From an uncultured Flavobacteriales bacterium (lineage in GTDB: Bacteria; Bacteroidota; Bacteroidia; Flavobacteriales_D; Sanyastnellaceae), in assembly GCA_943787435.1 (NCBI GenBank), contig CALSMK010000008.1:1-64000 (forward strand): a DNA stretch of 64,000 nucleotides. Reading direction: 5' to 3'. Below are positions 10,340-18,805 of this stretch, piece by piece (the first letter of the stretch is position 1; each line of letters begins with the position of its first letter). Below the pieces are notes generated by a model. That model had not been told where the DNA came from, made no database searches, and saw only the letters and a list, made by a program, of their open reading frames with translations. The position numbers and the translations under genes were made by a program.

Positions 10340-10493
10340 TATCCACGGAAAGAAAGTTCAAAACTGTCACTGGGCTCACCTCTGACCCGACTTGAACAAG
10401 CCCCATATTGAGGCTCATCGCTTGAAGGCAAACCCCACTGCATAGGGTACGCTCTCATTGCCTGCATCTACCTTATCGCAAGCACACATTTTT

Positions 10494-10513
10494 TCGGGTC
10501 ATTGTCAACCCGA
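10494..10513 (+). promoter_or_regulatory. Small hairpin in the nrdB-nrdA spacer
   Basis: TCGGGT-N8-ACCCGA forms a 6-bp stem 52 bp before the nrdA ATG, preceded by a short T tract. It is too short for a confident terminator and could be an operator or a leader structure. Confidence 0.3.
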
Positions 10514-10565
10514 CATTAAGAATCTTCGCCTCCTGTCATGGGGGCAAAACCCAGTCGAGCACAGC

Positions 10566-12960
10566 ATGTATGTCGTCAAACGGGATGGACGCCGGGAACA
10601 GGTCCAATTCGACAAGATCACCGCTAGGGTGAAAAAGCTTTGTTACGGGCTTCACAAAAATGTGGACCCCGTATCTGTCGCCATGCGCGTCATTGAAGGT
10701 GTGTACGATGGAGTGACCACTTCCGAGCTGGACAACCTCGCCGCTGAAGTGGCGGCCACCAACGCGGTCAATCACCCTGACTACGCGTCACTCGCATCGC
10801 GAATTGCCGTCTCCAACCTGCACAAAACGACCAAGAAGTCGTTCGCAGAAGTGATGCGGGAACTTCACACTTACCGCGACCCAGTGACCGACGAGCCAGC
10901 CTCATTGGTGGCCGATGATGTGATGGAAATCATTGAGGCCAATGCAGAAGCGTTGGATTCAGCCATCATTTATGACCGCGACTTCAGCTATGACTACTTC
11001 GGGTTCAAAACCCTGGAGCGTTCGTACCTGCTGAAGGTCGACGGCAAGGTGGCAGAGCGTCCACAGCAGATGCTGATGCGCGTCTCCGTTGGCATCCACA
11101 AGGATGACATCGAAAGCGCCATCAACACCTACAACATGATGTCAGAGGGCTGGTTTACCCACGCCACTCCGACCCTGTTCAACGCGGGCACACCCAAGCC
11201 ACAAATGTCCAGTTGCTTCCTCCTCACCATGCAAGAGGACAGCATCAGCGGCATTTATGACACGTTGCAGCAGTGTGCGAAAATCTCACAGAATGCCGGT
11301 GGCATCGGCCTCGCCATTCATGACGTCCGCGCCACAGGATCCTACATCCGTGGAACCAACGGCACATCCAACGGCATTGTGCCCATGCTCCGTGTCTTCA
11401 ACGACACAGCGCGTTACGTTGACCAAGGCGGCGGAAAGCGCAAGGGGTCATTTGCCATCTACATTGAGCCTTGGCACGCCGACGTCTTCGACTTCTTGGA
11501 TCTGAAAAAGAACCACGGAAAAGAAGAGCAGCGCGCCCGCGATTTGTTCTACGCCCTTTGGGTGCCGGACCTGTTCATGAAGCGCGTCGAGTCCGACGGA
11601 GATTGGACCCTGATGTGTCCCAATGAATGCCCCGGATTGACCGACACTTGGGGAGATGAGTTCGAAGCCCTCTACACCAAGTACGAGGCCGAAGGCAAAG
11701 GCCGCAAGACCATCAAAGCCCAAGAACTCTGGTTCAAAGTGGTGGAGAGTCAGATCGAGACCGGCGTTCCATACATGTTGTACAAGGACGCTGCCAATGG
11801 CAAGTCCAACCAGCAAAACCTGGGAACGATTCGCTCTTCCAACCTGTGCACAGAGATCATCGAGTACACCTCCAAAGACGAGGTGGCGGTATGCAACCTC
11901 GCATCGGTCGCCCTGCCCAAGTTTGTGACCGAAAATGGCACTTTCGACCACGACAAGTTGTTCGAGGTCACCTACCAGGTCACCCGCAACCTGAACCGCG
12001 TCATCGATCGCAACTATTACCCGATCATTGAAGCGCGCAATTCCAACATGCGTCACCGTCCAGTTGGACTTGGTGTGCAAGGTTTGGCTGACGCCTTCAT
12101 TTTGATGCGCCACCCCTTTGATTCAGAAGAGGCCAAGCAGCTCAACAAAGACATCTTCGAGACCATTTACTACGCCGCCTGTTGTGCGTCGAAAGACTTG
12201 GCCATTGAAGAAGGTGCCTACGAGACCTTCGAAGGCTCTCCCGCCTCCAAAGGCCAAGTTGCAATTCGACATGTGGGGCGTCACCCCAAGTGACCGCTGG
12301 GAGTGGGACATCTTGAAAGAGGAGATCAAGGAAAAAGGAATGCGCAACAGCTTGCTCGTTGCCCCCATGCCCACAGCCTCTACCGCTCAAATCCTGGGCA
12401 ACAACGAGTGCTTCGAGCCCTACACCTCCAACATCTACACCCGACGAACACTCAGCGGAGAGTTCATCATCGTGAACAAGCACCTGCTTCGCGACTTGAC
12501 CCGACTCGGACTTTGGGATGAGGACATGAAGAACCAGCTCATTGCAGCCAACGGTTCCATTCAATCCATTCCGAACATTCCCGAAAACCTGAAGCTGTTG
12601 TACCGCACAGCTTGGGAGATTCCACAGCGCGCCATTTTGGACATGGCTGCAGACCGCGGAGCCTACATCTGTCAGTCACAATCACTGAACGTGTTCATGG
12701 AAAATGCCAGTGCTCCAAAACTGACCTCCATGCACTTCCACGCGTGGCGATCAGGACTGAAAACCGGCATGTACTACCTCCGTACCAAGGCGGCCACAGA
12801 CGCCATCAAGTTCACAGTCGACAAGAAGTACAAGGAGCAACCAACCGAAGAGGTACAGGTTGTTCAAGAAGCAAAAGATGTCGCCGACATGACCCACGAG
12901 GAGCAGGTCGCAGCGTGCTCCATCGACAATGGTCCAGACTGCGAAATGTGCAGCGGCTGA
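10566..12960 (+). CDS. nrdA: Ribonucleotide reductase, large (catalytic) subunit, one frameshift
   Basis: The R1 subunit of class I ribonucleotide reductase, with an N-terminal ATP-cone ([18 protein letters not shown]), the barrel motifs [21 protein letters not shown] and [32 protein letters not shown], and the redox-active tail CEMC. The frame breaks once near 12257, between EGSPASKGQ and [14 protein letters not shown]: one base too many in CCAAGTTGC. Both halves are otherwise full and align end to end, so this is a probable sequence error in an essential gene, not a pseudogene. ATG at 10566 was chosen because it gives the normal ATP-cone start; an upstream ATG-like extension to 10458 has no family support. 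Confidence 0.93.
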
Positions 12961-12985
12961 TCGCTTCTCAAAGACCCTAAAAAGA

Positions 12986-13016
12986 AAAAGCGGCTTCCCA
13001 TTGGGGGCCGCTTTTT
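12986..13016 (+). terminator. Rho-independent terminator after nrdA
   Basis: A 9-bp stem AAAAGCGGC/GCCGCTTTT with a 13-base loop followed by further T residues, 25 bp after the nrdA stop. Confidence 0.85.
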
Positions 13017-13097
13017 TCATGCCCTGCACCCACATCCCGACCCAATGAAGCCCAAATCGACCGTCAGTTCGTCAGCCTGAACGACCTTTGCCCGACC

Positions 13098-14333
13098 GTG
13101 CAGACGGAACACCTCCATATCGTCAGCCTCCATCACCGAAACGCCCCCATAGAGCGCATCGGTCAGTTGCACGTCCCAGAAGAACGTCAGGAGCTCTTTT
13201 TAAGCGAGCTCAAGAGCCAGCTCGGCCTGCAAGGCATGGCCTACCTGACCACTTGCAACCGCGTAGAGTTCATGATGGTCGACGAAGCCTACTTCTGCAT
13301 GGGCAGGCTTCAGCAACTCTTTCGGGCATTTGAGCCTTCGGATGAAGACATGCGTGACCTCATGGCCACCGCCATGGTGCTGCACGGAGAAGACGCTGCT
13401 CGACATTTGCTTCGGGTAGGAGCGGGCTTGGAGTCCATGGTCCTTGGGGAGCGTGAAATCTTGACTCAAGTCAGACTCGCCCTCGAAAAATCCCGCAACT
13501 GGGGCTTGGCCGGCGACCAATTGCGCATCACCGAGCGGATTGCCGTGGAAACCGCCAAGCGCATTTTTACCGAAACCGACATCGCACGGCGCAGTGTTTC
13601 GGTCAATGCACTGGGATGGAAAGCCTTCAAAGAATGGCACCTGCCGAAGGACGCCAGTATCCTCATGATTGGTGCAGGCCAGACCCACGCCAACATCGCC
13701 AGGTTCTTGGCCAAGGAAAACCACTCTAATGTGCACGTGCTCAACCGCACCGTGCCTAAAGCAGAAGAACTTGCTGCTGCGCGCCACTGGACTTGGGGCA
13801 ACTTGGACACCTTGCCCTCGGCGTTGGAAATGGGGCCAGACGCCATTTTCCTCTGCACCGGAAGCGACCAACCCGTCCTTGACCAAATGGCCTCAGCACA
13901 CTTGCCTGAAGGTCCCCTCCACGTCTTGGACTTAAGCGTTCCTTCTGGCGTCGATGCAGAGTTCCGCTCCAGGCCCCAAACCACGGTGGTGGGCATCGAA
14001 GAGCTCAAACCCATTGCCGATCAAAACGCGGAGGGACGCAGGGCTGCCCTTGGCGATTGCCAGCGCATTGTTGAAGAAGGCATGGCTGATTTAGCCAGCC
14101 GCTTGCAACAGCGACAGGTCGAACTGGCCTTGAGGGAGTTGCCCACACTTTTGGCCGCAGTCCGCAATACGGCTTTGGGAGAGGTCTTTTCTGATGAGCT
14201 CGCCCAACTCGATGAAGACTCTCGAGACCTCGTAGACCGCATCGTGACCTACCTCGAAAAAAAATACGTCTCTCTGCCCATGAAACTGGCCAAAGAAGTG
14301 GTGATGGAGCAACTGGACAAGGGCCAATCTTAA
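13098..14333 (+). CDS. hemA: Glutamyl-tRNA reductase
   Basis: This enzyme converts glutamyl-tRNA to glutamate-1-semialdehyde with NADPH, the first step of C5-type tetrapyrrole synthesis. The catalytic cysteine is Cys53 in YLTTCNRVE, followed by the GLESMVLGEREILTQV segment and an NADPH-binding domain starting at ILMIGAGQTHANIARFL. The C-terminal helical dimerisation domain is complete; 411 residues is the normal length. The start is GTG at 13098, as there is no in-frame ATG before the active site. It is separated by a single base from hemCD, implying translational coupling. Confidence 0.95.
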   Translation: MQTEHLHIVSLHHRNAPIERIGQLHVPEERQELFLSELKSQLGLQGMAYLTTCNRVEFMMVDEAYFCMGRLQQLFRAFEPSDEDMRDLMATAMVLHGEDAARHLLRVGAGLESMVLGEREILTQVRLALEKSRNWGLAGDQLRITERIAVETAKRIFTETDIARRSVSVNALGWKAFKEWHLPKDASILMIGAGQTHANIARFLAKENHSNVHVLNRTVPKAEELAAARHWTWGNLDTLPSALEMGPDAIFLCTGSDQPVLDQMASAHLPEGPLHVLDLSVPSGVDAEFRSRPQTTVVGIEELKPIADQNAEGRRAALGDCQRIVEEGMADLASRLQQRQVELALRELPTLLAAVRNTALGEVFSDELAQLDEDSRDLVDRIVTYLEKKYVSLPMKLAKEVVMEQLDKGQS

Positions 14334-14334
14334 C

Positions 14335-15861
14335 ATGGCAAGCACCCCTCATTTCAGGATTGGAACGCGCGGAAGCGACCTCGCCCAATGGCAAGCCCGT
14401 CACGTCCGAGATTTGATCCAATCCAAGGGAGGGAGTTGTGAAATCATCATCCTGTCCACCCAAGGAGATCGCGAACAGGTCCAAGCCTTCGAAAAGCTAG
14501 AAGGCAAAGGATTCTTCACCAAAGAAATTGAGCAAGCCCTGCTCGAAAACAAAGTGGACTTGGCTGTTCACAGCCACAAAGACCTGGAAACCATCCAGCC
14601 AGAAGGGTTGACCATTGCTGCCGTACCACAGCGCGCCAATCCCACAGATGTGTTGTTGATTCACCCCGATGCACACGCCCTGAGGCCTTGGTTGCCCTTG
14701 CCCAAAAATGCCAAGGTGGGCACCTCATCCGTTCGCCGTCGAGATCAACTGCTGCTGCTTCGTCCTGACTTGGACATTCAAGCCCTCCGAGGCAATGTCC
14801 CCACGCGCATAGAACGGCTTCGAAAAAAGAACTACGACGCCATTGTCCTCGCCTCTGCGGGCATCGAAAGACTAGAGCTCGATCTCGGTGACTTGATTCA
14901 AGTCGAGCTCAATCCACGTTGGTTTGTCCCCGCCCCTGCCCAAGGTGCCCTTGCACTTCAAATGCGTTCAAAGGACCCTCAGTTGGGGTGGCTCCAGGCC
15001 CTCTCGAACGAAGAGGCCGAGGGGAACATTGAAATGGAACGCAGCGTACTCCGTGCGCTCGAAGGGGGGTGCCAATTGCCTTTTGGCGCCCACCATTCAC
15101 CCGGTGAGAATGGCCTGCGGTGCTTCTTGCAATCTTCACTTGGGCCGCTCAGGGTTGTCGCCAAAGACAGCCTCTCCGCTTTGGAAAGGCTGGCCAACCC
15201 CTCGTCACAGCGCATCCTCATCACCCGCACCCCTCGAGGTTCCGACGTCTTAAAAAGGCTGGCCCAAGCCACAACGTCTACACTCATCGAATGGCCCGTG
15301 GCCAGACCCAAGCCAAGTGAAACCGATTTGGAACCCATGTGGAATGGCGCGTCTCCGAATTGGGTTTGGCTCGGCAGCCCTGGGGCTGTCTCCATGGCCT
15401 TGCCTTGGCTGCATGATCACCCCAATGCTCGCATCGCGGTTCCCGGCTCTGGAACAGCTTCTGCTCTTCCCATTGCCCTTCAGGCCAGAATCGGCCATTG
15501 TGGAACAGGGGACCCCAAAGCCGCTTGGCGCTCATTTGCGCAGTCACTCGGAACCGATGACCATGTGGCCATCCCGCACAGCAGCCATTCCTTGAAACGC
15601 TGGACAGAAACACCGTGTGCCGCTCACCTTCACTCTTGGGTCCATTACGAACTCGAGGCGGCTTCAGAAACACCCCCCGATTTTGATGTGGTTTGTTTTA
15701 CCTCTCCCTCCAACGTTGAGCTCTGGACCTGGCCCCCTCCTTCCAAAATTGTGGCCATTGGCAAGACCACGTCCCGCAGCCTGACTCAAAAAGGTTGGTC
15801 CCACATTGTCGCCAGCCAGCCTGACGCTTTCGGCCTGTGGGAGGCCATTGCAGAGGCGTAA
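14335..15861 (+). CDS. hemC: Fused hydroxymethylbilane synthase / uroporphyrinogen-III synthase (HemC-HemD)
   Basis: Residues 1 to about 285 are porphobilinogen deaminase: IGTRGSDLAQWQARHV, HSHKDLE, GTSSVRRRDQLLLLRPDL, and the cofactor-attachment Cys246 in EGGCQLPFGA. From about residue 291 (RILITRTPRGSDVLKRL) the chain continues as a poorly conserved uroporphyrinogen-III synthase ending near FDVVCFTSPSNVELW and TTSRSLTQKGWS. The fusion would pass the linear tetrapyrrole directly to the cyclising enzyme. It starts one base after hemA. The HemC half is certain; the HemD half is inferred from position, size and the FTSPSN motif. Confidence 0.92.
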   Translation: MASTPHFRIGTRGSDLAQWQARHVRDLIQSKGGSCEIIILSTQGDREQVQAFEKLEGKGFFTKEIEQALLENKVDLAVHSHKDLETIQPEGLTIAAVPQRANPTDVLLIHPDAHALRPWLPLPKNAKVGTSSVRRRDQLLLLRPDLDIQALRGNVPTRIERLRKKNYDAIVLASAGIERLELDLGDLIQVELNPRWFVPAPAQGALALQMRSKDPQLGWLQALSNEEAEGNIEMERSVLRALEGGCQLPFGAHHSPGENGLRCFLQSSLGPLRVVAKDSLSALERLANPSSQRILITRTPRGSDVLKRLAQATTSTLIEWPVARPKPSETDLEPMWNGASPNWVWLGSPGAVSMALPWLHDHPNARIAVPGSGTASALPIALQARIGHCGTGDPKAAWRSFAQSLGTDDHVAIPHSSHSLKRWTETPCAAHLHSWVHYELEAASETPPDFDVVCFTSPSNVELWTWPPPSKIVAIGKTTSRSLTQKGWSHIVASQPDAFGLWEAIAEA

Positions 15862-15916
15862 ACGTCCTTACAGGTAGGGGCGGTTTGACCCGATTTGAGA
15901 ACGACACCCCCAATAG

Positions 15917-15948
15917 TTTTCAACCCTGCCCGAAATCACGTACCTTCG
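15917..15948 (+). promoter_or_regulatory. Promoter of rplU-rpmA
   Basis: A -7 box TACCTTCG at 15941-15948 (variant of TAnnTTTG) is preceded 20 bp upstream by TTTTC at the -33 position. The box ends 25 bp before the rplU ATG, which is preceded by the purine-rich AAAAGGGGAA ribosome binding site. Confidence 0.6.
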
Positions 15949-15973
15949 CACCCCTCAAAAAAAGGGGAACATT

Positions 15974-16580
15974 ATGTACGCCATCGTAGAAATTGCAGGG
16001 CACCAGTATAAGGTACAGCAAGATCAACGGCTCTACGTGAACCGTCTGAAGCACGAAGAAGGAGACAAGGTCAGCTTTGATCAGGTCCTTCTCGTCGACG
16101 ACGGGACCAAAGTGTCCGTTGGCGCCCCCGCAGTCCAAGGCGCAGCCGTGAATGCCACGGTTGAGCGCCATTTGAAAGGTGACAAAGTGCTGGTCTTCAA
16201 AAAGAAGCGCCGCAAGGGTTACCAAAAGTTGAACGGATTCCGTCCGTCTCTCACCGAGCTCGTGATCAAGGGGATTTCCCTTGACGGCAAGGCCACCAAG
16301 GCCAAAGCGAAAGCCAAGCCAGCCGATGAGGCCAAGGCAGAGGCCAAGCCAAAAGCCGAAGCGAAGCCAAAGGCCAAGGCAGCAGCCAAGCCGAAGGCAG
16401 AGGCCAAGCCAAAAGCAGCAGCCAAGCCGAAGGCAGAGGCAAGCCAAAAGCAGCAGCCAAGCCGAAGGCAGAGGCAGCCAGCAGCAGCCAAGCCAAGCAG
16501 CAGCCAAGCCTAAGGCAGAGCCCAAGCCCAAGGCGAAAAAGGCACCTGCTGCCAAGGACGCCAGCAAGAACGAAGAATAA
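15974..16580 (+). CDS. rplU: 50S ribosomal protein L21 with long Lys/Ala/Pro-rich tail (frame disturbed in tail)
   Basis: The first ~103 residues are a normal bacterial L21 (MYAIVEIAGHQYKV ... GYQKLNGFRPSLTELVIKGI). It is followed by an unusual tail built of short repeats such as AEAKPKAK and AAAKPKAE, resembling histone-H1-like basic tails. Within the repeated DNA around 16438-16510 the frame is broken: the uninterrupted frame stops at 16513 with a Gln/Arg/Ser-rich nonsense end, while the true-looking end KAEPKPKAKKAPAAKDASKNEE lies in another frame and stops at 16580. At least two indels are needed, and exact repeat number is uncertain. The core binds 23S rRNA; the tail could contact rRNA or be accessory. 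It is followed 15 bp later by rpmA. Confidence 0.9.
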
Positions 16581-16595
16581 GCAAACCCCCGAACC

Positions 16596-16859
16596 ATGGC
16601 TCACAAAAAGGCGGCGGCCTCGACCAAGAACGGCCGCGAATCGGAAAGCAAACGACTGGGTGTCAAAATCTATGGCGGTCAGCTTTGCATCTCTGGCAAC
16701 ATTCTCGTCCGCCAACGCGGAACGCAGCATCACCCAGGCAACAATGTCGGAATCGGCAAGGATCACACGCTTTACGCCCTCACAGATGGCGTTGTGGAGT
16801 TCCGTCGTCGTCGCGGCAACAAGAGCTTTGTCTCCGTCGTTCCGACGGCCGAAGCTTGA
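16596..16859 (+). CDS. rpmA: 50S ribosomal protein L27
   Basis: An 87-residue protein with the conserved N-terminus [24 protein letters not shown], whose tail reaches the peptidyl-transferase centre, and the core [31 protein letters not shown]. It forms the standard rplU-rpmA pair and is not preceded by the N-terminal cleavage extension found in Firmicutes. Confidence 0.98.
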   Translation: MAHKKAAASTKNGRESESKRLGVKIYGGQLCISGNILVRQRGTQHHPGNNVGIGKDHTLYALTDGVVEFRRRRGNKSFVSVVPTAEA

Positions 16860-16908
16860 TCTGTCCCTCACAAGGGATTAAAAAACCTGCACCCCAATGG
16901 TGCTGATG

Positions 16909-16951
16909 GCGGTGCCCTCTCCTGAAAAGGCGGGGGCACCGTTGTATTTTT
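16909..16951 (+). terminator. Terminator after rplU-rpmA
   Basis: CGGTGCCC (16910-16917) pairs with GGGCACCG (16934-16941), followed by TTGTATTTTT. It lies between rpmA and serS. Confidence 0.75.
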
Positions 16952-16958
16952 ACACGCC

Positions 16959-18230
16959 ATGTTGACCCTCCAGGCCCTCCGAAACGACCGCACCGCTCTT
17001 CAAGCGGCATTGAAAAAGCGCGGTCTCGACGCCGCCCCTCTGCTCGATCGCATTCTCAACCTCGACCTCGAGAGGCGGACCACCCAAAAAAAGGTGGACG
17101 ACTTAAAAGCCCAGCAAAACACCGCCAGTCGTGAGATTGGGGACTTGTTCAAGTCTGGAAAGAAAGAGGAAGCTGAATCACGTCGCGCCCAAATGGGGGA
17201 GCTCAAAGAGCAAATCCATCAACTGGACGAACTGCAGAAAACGCTGATCCACGATCAAGAAGCGGCCTTGCTTGAACTGCCCAATCGTCCACATGAAAGT
17301 GTGCCCGCAGGGCAAAGTGATGCTGACAACGAAGTGGTTTCAGAAGAAGGCGACAAACCCAGTCTCCACGAGAAGGCCATGCCCCATTGGGAGCTGGCCG
17401 ACCGCTACAAGCTCATCGACTTCGAAGCTGGCGTGAAGATCACCGGTGCAGGGTTTCCGGTTTACCGCGGAAAAGGCGCCAAACTTCAACGGGCACTGAT
17501 CCAATTCTTTTTGGACCGGGCCGATGCCGCTGGCTACGAAGAATTCATCCCCCCACACTTGGTCAATCCTGACTCGGGACGGGGCACTGGACAACTGCCC
17601 GACAAAGAAGGACAGATGTACCACTGCGCCGATGATGACTTGTATCTGATTCCCACGGCCGAAGTTCCGCTGACCAACCTCTTCCGCGGAGACATGCTCA
17701 ACGCAGAAGAATTGCCCATGCAACTCTGCGGATACACCCCTTGCTTTCGAAGAGAAGCTGGATCCTATGGCAAGGATGTCCGCGGACTGAATCGCCTGCA
17801 TCAATTCGACAAGGTTGAAATCGTTCGGTTCGAGAGACCTGAGAACAGCTACACCGCCTTGGAAGGCATGGTGGAGCACGTCCGGAACTTGCTTCGTGAC
17901 CTTGAACTGCCTTTCAGAACCTTGCGGCTTTGCGGAGGAGATCTCGGATTCACCGCTGCACTCACCTTTGACCTTGAAGTTTGGTCGGCAGCGCAACAGC
18001 GTTGGCTGGAAGTCTCCAGCGTCTCCAATTTCGAGACCTACCAATCCAACCGCCTTCACTGCCGCTTCCGCAATGATGAAGGAAAGCCTGAGTTGGTCCA
18101 CACACTGAATGGAAGTGCATTGGCCCTCCCCAGGATTGTGGCGGCCTTATTGGAAAACCACCAAACGGAAAACGGCATCCGAATTCCAGCAGCGTTGCAA
18201 CCCTACACAGGATTCGACACCATCGCATGA
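16959..18230 (+). CDS. serS: Seryl-tRNA synthetase
   Basis: A class II aminoacyl-tRNA synthetase of 423 residues that charges tRNA-Ser. The N-terminal coiled-coil arm spans about residues 25-105. The catalytic domain carries the serine/ATP motifs TAEVPLTNLFRGD, PCFRREAGSYGKDVRGLNRLHQFDKVE (motif 2) and NGSALALPRIVAALLENHQTENG (motif 3). The ATG at 16959 immediately follows a terminator. The next gene overlaps the stop by 4 bp (ATGA), so serS probably heads a three-gene operon. Confidence 0.97.
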   Translation: MLTLQALRNDRTALQAALKKRGLDAAPLLDRILNLDLERRTTQKKVDDLKAQQNTASREIGDLFKSGKKEEAESRRAQMGELKEQIHQLDELQKTLIHDQEAALLELPNRPHESVPAGQSDADNEVVSEEGDKPSLHEKAMPHWELADRYKLIDFEAGVKITGAGFPVYRGKGAKLQRALIQFFLDRADAAGYEEFIPPHLVNPDSGRGTGQLPDKEGQMYHCADDDLYLIPTAEVPLTNLFRGDMLNAEELPMQLCGYTPCFRREAGSYGKDVRGLNRLHQFDKVEIVRFERPENSYTALEGMVEHVRNLLRDLELPFRTLRLCGGDLGFTAALTFDLEVWSAAQQRWLEVSSVSNFETYQSNRLHCRFRNDEGKPELVHTLNGSALALPRIVAALLENHQTENGIRIPAALQPYTGFDTIA

Positions 18231-18805
18231 AGTTGAACATGTTGATTTTTGGATTGGTGCTGTTGAGCGCTTGTGGCCCGAAGCCAGGGTCCCAACACTT
18301 GCCCCAACTGCGCGAAGCATTGCAGGCCGTTGACAGCGCAGCCAATCGGTTCGAAATGGCCCCCCACTTCGATGTGGCCAAAGCCAGAAGCCGCGCAGAC
18401 AGCGCCCTCGCTTCTGTTGAGGCCCGAATGCAAGGACTCGTTGTGAACCTCGAACAGGGACGGCCATTTTCCCTGTTGGACGAGCGATGCAGACTGCTCA
18501 AAAAACAGCCGGGAAGACAACGGCGCATTGAACAAGAAATTGACCGAACCCGCAGACAGATTGGGCAATTGATCGAAGCCATTGTCGATGGCGCCAAGGT
18601 CGATGCCTTGGGCGCTCCCATCGATGATCTCTACCTGGAAAATGCCACCGCTGACGAGTTGCGGATTTCTTCCCACCTGACCGAGGAAATCGACATCGCT
18701 TTGAATTTTCTCGAGCGCGGTTTAACCAACCTAGACGGACTCATTGCAGACGCCGATTCTGCCTCAAGGGCCTTGGTTGCCATTCCTGCAACATCCCGTC
18801 CATGA
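18227..18805 (+). CDS. Hypothetical lipoprotein
   Basis: A 192-residue protein that starts with a lipoprotein signal (MKLNMLIFGLVLLSAC, lipobox LSAC). The mature part is charged and predominantly helical, with Arg/Glu-rich stretches (EQEIDRTRRQIGQLIEAIVDGAK) that could form coiled coils. I do not recognise a family. It overlaps serS by 4 bp at its start and the TPR gene by 4 bp at its end, so its product probably acts with the TPR protein at the envelope; that is inference. Confidence 0.75.
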   Translation: MKLNMLIFGLVLLSACGPKPGSQHLPQLREALQAVDSAANRFEMAPHFDVAKARSRADSALASVEARMQGLVVNLEQGRPFSLLDERCRLLKKQPGRQRRIEQEIDRTRRQIGQLIEAIVDGAKVDALGAPIDDLYLENATADELRISSHLTEEIDIALNFLERGLTNLDGLIADADSASRALVAIPATSRP

